Source: Clitopilus passeckerianus (taxonomy: Eukaryota > Basidiomycota > Agaricomycetes > Agaricales > Entolomataceae). Taken from it: 64,000 bases of DNA. This document shows, one piece after another, positions 61,639 to 64,000 of the stretch. Under the pieces are notes generated by a model. That model did no database searches, was not told the origin of the DNA, and worked only from the letters and a program-made list of their open reading frames with translations. The translations under genes and the position numbers were made by a program. The number at the start of each line of letters is the position of its first letter. Within the stretch, counting starts at the first letter, position 1. The stretch covers positions 310,001 through 374,000 of the forward strand of contig CALYLX010000036.1 of assembly GCA_944990035.1 (NCBI GenBank), given 5' to 3'.

Positions 61639-62482
61639 ATCAACGAATTCGGTGGGTTTTGGCAAGGTACGTTGTTCACCGTCAGGATAGATACACACGT
61701 AGACGCCGAGCAACATTGGCGGAAACTCAGGTGTGACGAGATTCGCAGTCGAATAAGGTCATAGTGAGCTATGCTACACCTATGCGCCAACCGTTGGGAG
61801 CACAGAGATAGGGGTTTGGGATTCGGAATCTGGAAGATGTCCTTGTAGGATGAGCGCCCCAGATTCTTCGGCCTGCTTATTTTCGAGCAGTAGATATCAC
61901 AGAACATGGCAGTGTTGGACGACAGACAGACAAGAATAGCCTAGAATTATCAGAATTACCCTCCTCTATCGCAAAGGACAACCTTGTGAGAGGACGACGT
62001 CAGCCATGAAACCGAAACTTTTGTTCGGGGAGATCGGATCTGACAATGGGTCGCCAATCCGAGGTCCGAGCCGACGGCGATCAGATTAGATGACGTGTTT
62101 CCACATCATCTCCGGAATTGTGTGGGTTTCCGCGTCTGTTTCCCTTCCTCGCGTTTTTCTTGTTGAAGAATTCATAGTTTTGTCTACACGAATAGCTCAG
62201 ACGACTCTCTTTAAACATGCAGCTTTCAGCCGTTTATCGTCCATAGTGGGTGAGGAGGCAAAAGAATGAATGAACCGCAGCTGGCTGATCCGAGAGGAGG
62301 CCACATTCCGTAATTACCCCATCAGTACCCCCGTGCGAAAGTACAACGTGTCGGTTCGAATGCCCAGTTCGGCTAATTATAGCAGTTCTTCATTTCGTCT
62401 CTACGGTCGTCGTCCGGTTTCCAACCTCCTTCTCTTTCTTCATCCTTTGTATAACATAGACTTGAAATAAACGACACTAAGG

Positions 62483-64000
62483 ATGCGGCTGATACCGCTC
62501 TCTGCTTTTCTCGTCTCGATTGCTCTGGCTGGCACCTCCTTCGCCGACTCACCAGCTGGAGCAGGAGGAACCGGTGGTAGTGGTGGCCTATACCCACCAG
62601 GCCTGCAACCACTCATAAACCGCGCCAACGCCCTCCTAACTGTGGGCCAATTCGCAGATGCAGCACGGCTGTACACCGAAGCTATCGAATCTTCACCTAC
62701 AGACTACGTGCTGTACTACAAACGCGCCACGGCGTACTTCTCCCTGCAGCGGCACAATTCTGCGTTGGAGGACTTCGACAAGGTCCTAGAGTTGACGAGA
62801 GGGACGTTTGATGGTGCCAACTTGATGCGTGCGAAGGTGGGGTTGAGGGAGGGGAATTGGGAGTTGGTTAGGGGTGCGTTGGAGGGGTATAAGAAGGGAC
62901 ATACGTTCAAGACGAACAAGGATGGGAAGGCTGCGAGGGAGGTTGGAGAATTGGAGGAGGAGTTAGGGGTGGGCGAGAGGATGGAGGGGAAGATGGGGAA
63001 AGAGAGAAGTGCGGGGTTGTGGACTGCTTGCGTGGAGAGTGCGAGTGCGGCGTTGAGGGTTGCGAGTCATAGTGTTGAGATTAGGAGTGTTAGAGCCGAG
63101 TGTGAGATTGGGAGTGGGGATGTTGAGGGTGCGGTTGGGGATTTGACGTAGGTTCCTTTTCTATCTATTTGATGGGTATGTTTTTGACGACGTCATCATA
63201 CAGTCGACTAGGTCACCTTCTACCACCATCGACGACCCTGCACACCACCATCTTCCGCCTCTCGTACTTCCTCCTCCAATCTCCCACCTCACCTTCTACG
63301 ACGCCACTCTCCACACTCAAACAATGCCTCCACTTCGACCCAGACTCAAAACCCTGCCTCTCCCTCCGCCGCTTATACAAAACCTTCGACAAGCAATTCA
63401 TCCAACTCGAGGACCTCAAATCCAAAGAAGACTGGCGCGCTATCATCAAGCTCGTTTCTCCCTCCACCTCCGCCGGGAAAAAGGGAGACCTCCTAGGACG
63501 GTTCGACGAAGCGTTGAAAGAACACACCTCCAGGACGAACCTCCTACCACCCCAACTCCAATCCTCCAAAACCCTCCCAGAACTACCCCTCCCCGACCCA
63601 TTCCTCACTTCCCCCCTCCGTCAAGCCCTCGTTCGGTCTTTGTGTGTCGCATATACGCACCTAGCGGCTCCGCCGCCTGGGAGTCAGGATCAGCCGAGTA
63701 AGGGGACGGGGATGAAGAAGGAGATGGAGAGGTGGTGTGAGGAGTTGGCGAAGATTGATCAGGGGGATGTGGATGCGCTTGTGGGGATGGGTGAGGCGGC
63801 GTTGGGGAAGGAGGAGTGGGAGGAGGGGGCGAGGTTGTTGCAGAAGGCTTGGGAGGGGTGTGGGCAGAGTAGGAGGGATGTGAGTATGCGTTTCGTTCTC
63901 CCGCCTAGAGATGCTTTTGGGGCCCTTTCGAGAGGGCTAGGGTCTCTAACGGAGTCCTGCCCTCATCGTTGCTTCTCTCTTCCCGCTTATTCCTCCTGCA
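62483..64000 (+). CDS. ER DnaJ/TPR co-chaperone (DNAJC3/p58-like), 3' part outside
   Basis: Exon 1, 62483-63147, starts MRLIPLSAFLVSIALAG, a signal peptide, followed by TPR repeats (INRANALLTVGQFADAARLY, DYVLYYKRATAYFSLQRHN, ALEDFDKVLEL). A 56 nt intron joins in frame to exon 2, 63204-63879, with CLHFDPDSKPCLSLRRLYK and ALGKEEWEEGARLLQ. That exon ends at a GTGAGT donor, so the C-terminal J domain lies beyond the window. DNAJC3-type proteins bind misfolded ER proteins and work with BiP. Codon use is strongly strand-biased but the frame is intact. This is the most conserved gene of the window. Confidence 0.85.

Overview
The window is nuclear DNA of a filamentous basidiomycete, most likely an agaricomycete. 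Genes are cut by many 40-70 nt introns with GT(A/G)(A/C)GT donors and CT(A/G)A(C/T) branch sites. They include two class I sesquiterpene synthases, small secreted proteins, a NACHT-ankyrin receptor with a GG-x-F motif, a HET-domain protein, a YRCYLIW-type seven-helix membrane protein and the 3' half of a LINE ORF2. The species cannot be named from this sequence. Gene models were spliced by eye.

Main discovery: a HET-domain gene on the minus strand (59101 to 54019) whose N-terminal region appears to be encoded by 48 consecutive exons of exactly three nucleotides. Forty of them lie in a tandem array of 69-70 bp units (55748-58445). Each unit is a complete intron of 66 or 67 nt (GTAAGT/GTGAGT donor, CTGAC branch site, AG acceptor) plus one variable codon. 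Seven more single-codon exons with older, diverged introns lie upstream and one lies downstream. All are phase 0. When joined they give an open, helix-like, amphipathic stretch that links a Ser/Thr-rich N-terminus to the HET domain in frame. The first ~600 bases of the window match the 5' flank of this gene, so a paralogue probably starts just beyond the left edge.

Layout. 1-4.2 kb: the paralogous flank and gene-poor DNA. 4.25-8.3 kb: a GG-x-F motif protein and a single-pass membrane protein. 8.3-13.7 and 14.8-18.6 kb: gene-poor, CT-rich, repeatedly duplicated DNA around a sesquiterpene synthase. 18.6-27.5 kb: small secreted and unknown proteins and a decayed Ste6-like ABC transporter. 30.7-42.3 kb: three tandem double-psi beta-barrel (DPBB) secreted proteins with relic copies, interleaved with the seven-helix gene, a LINE fragment and a relic DNAJC3 exon. 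43.5-48.8 kb: the NACHT-ankyrin gene, two orphan GG-x-F modules and a second sesquiterpene synthase. 48.9-52.2 kb: a duplicated unresolved locus. 54.0-59.1 kb: the HET gene. 59.6-61.6 kb: a DNA element with terminal inverted repeats. 62.5 kb to the end: an ER DnaJ/TPR co-chaperone running off the window.

The mix of allorecognition-type genes (HET, NACHT, GG-x-F modules), secreted effectors, terpene synthases and repeats suggests a fast-evolving accessory region next to a conserved gene (DNAJC3-like) on the right.
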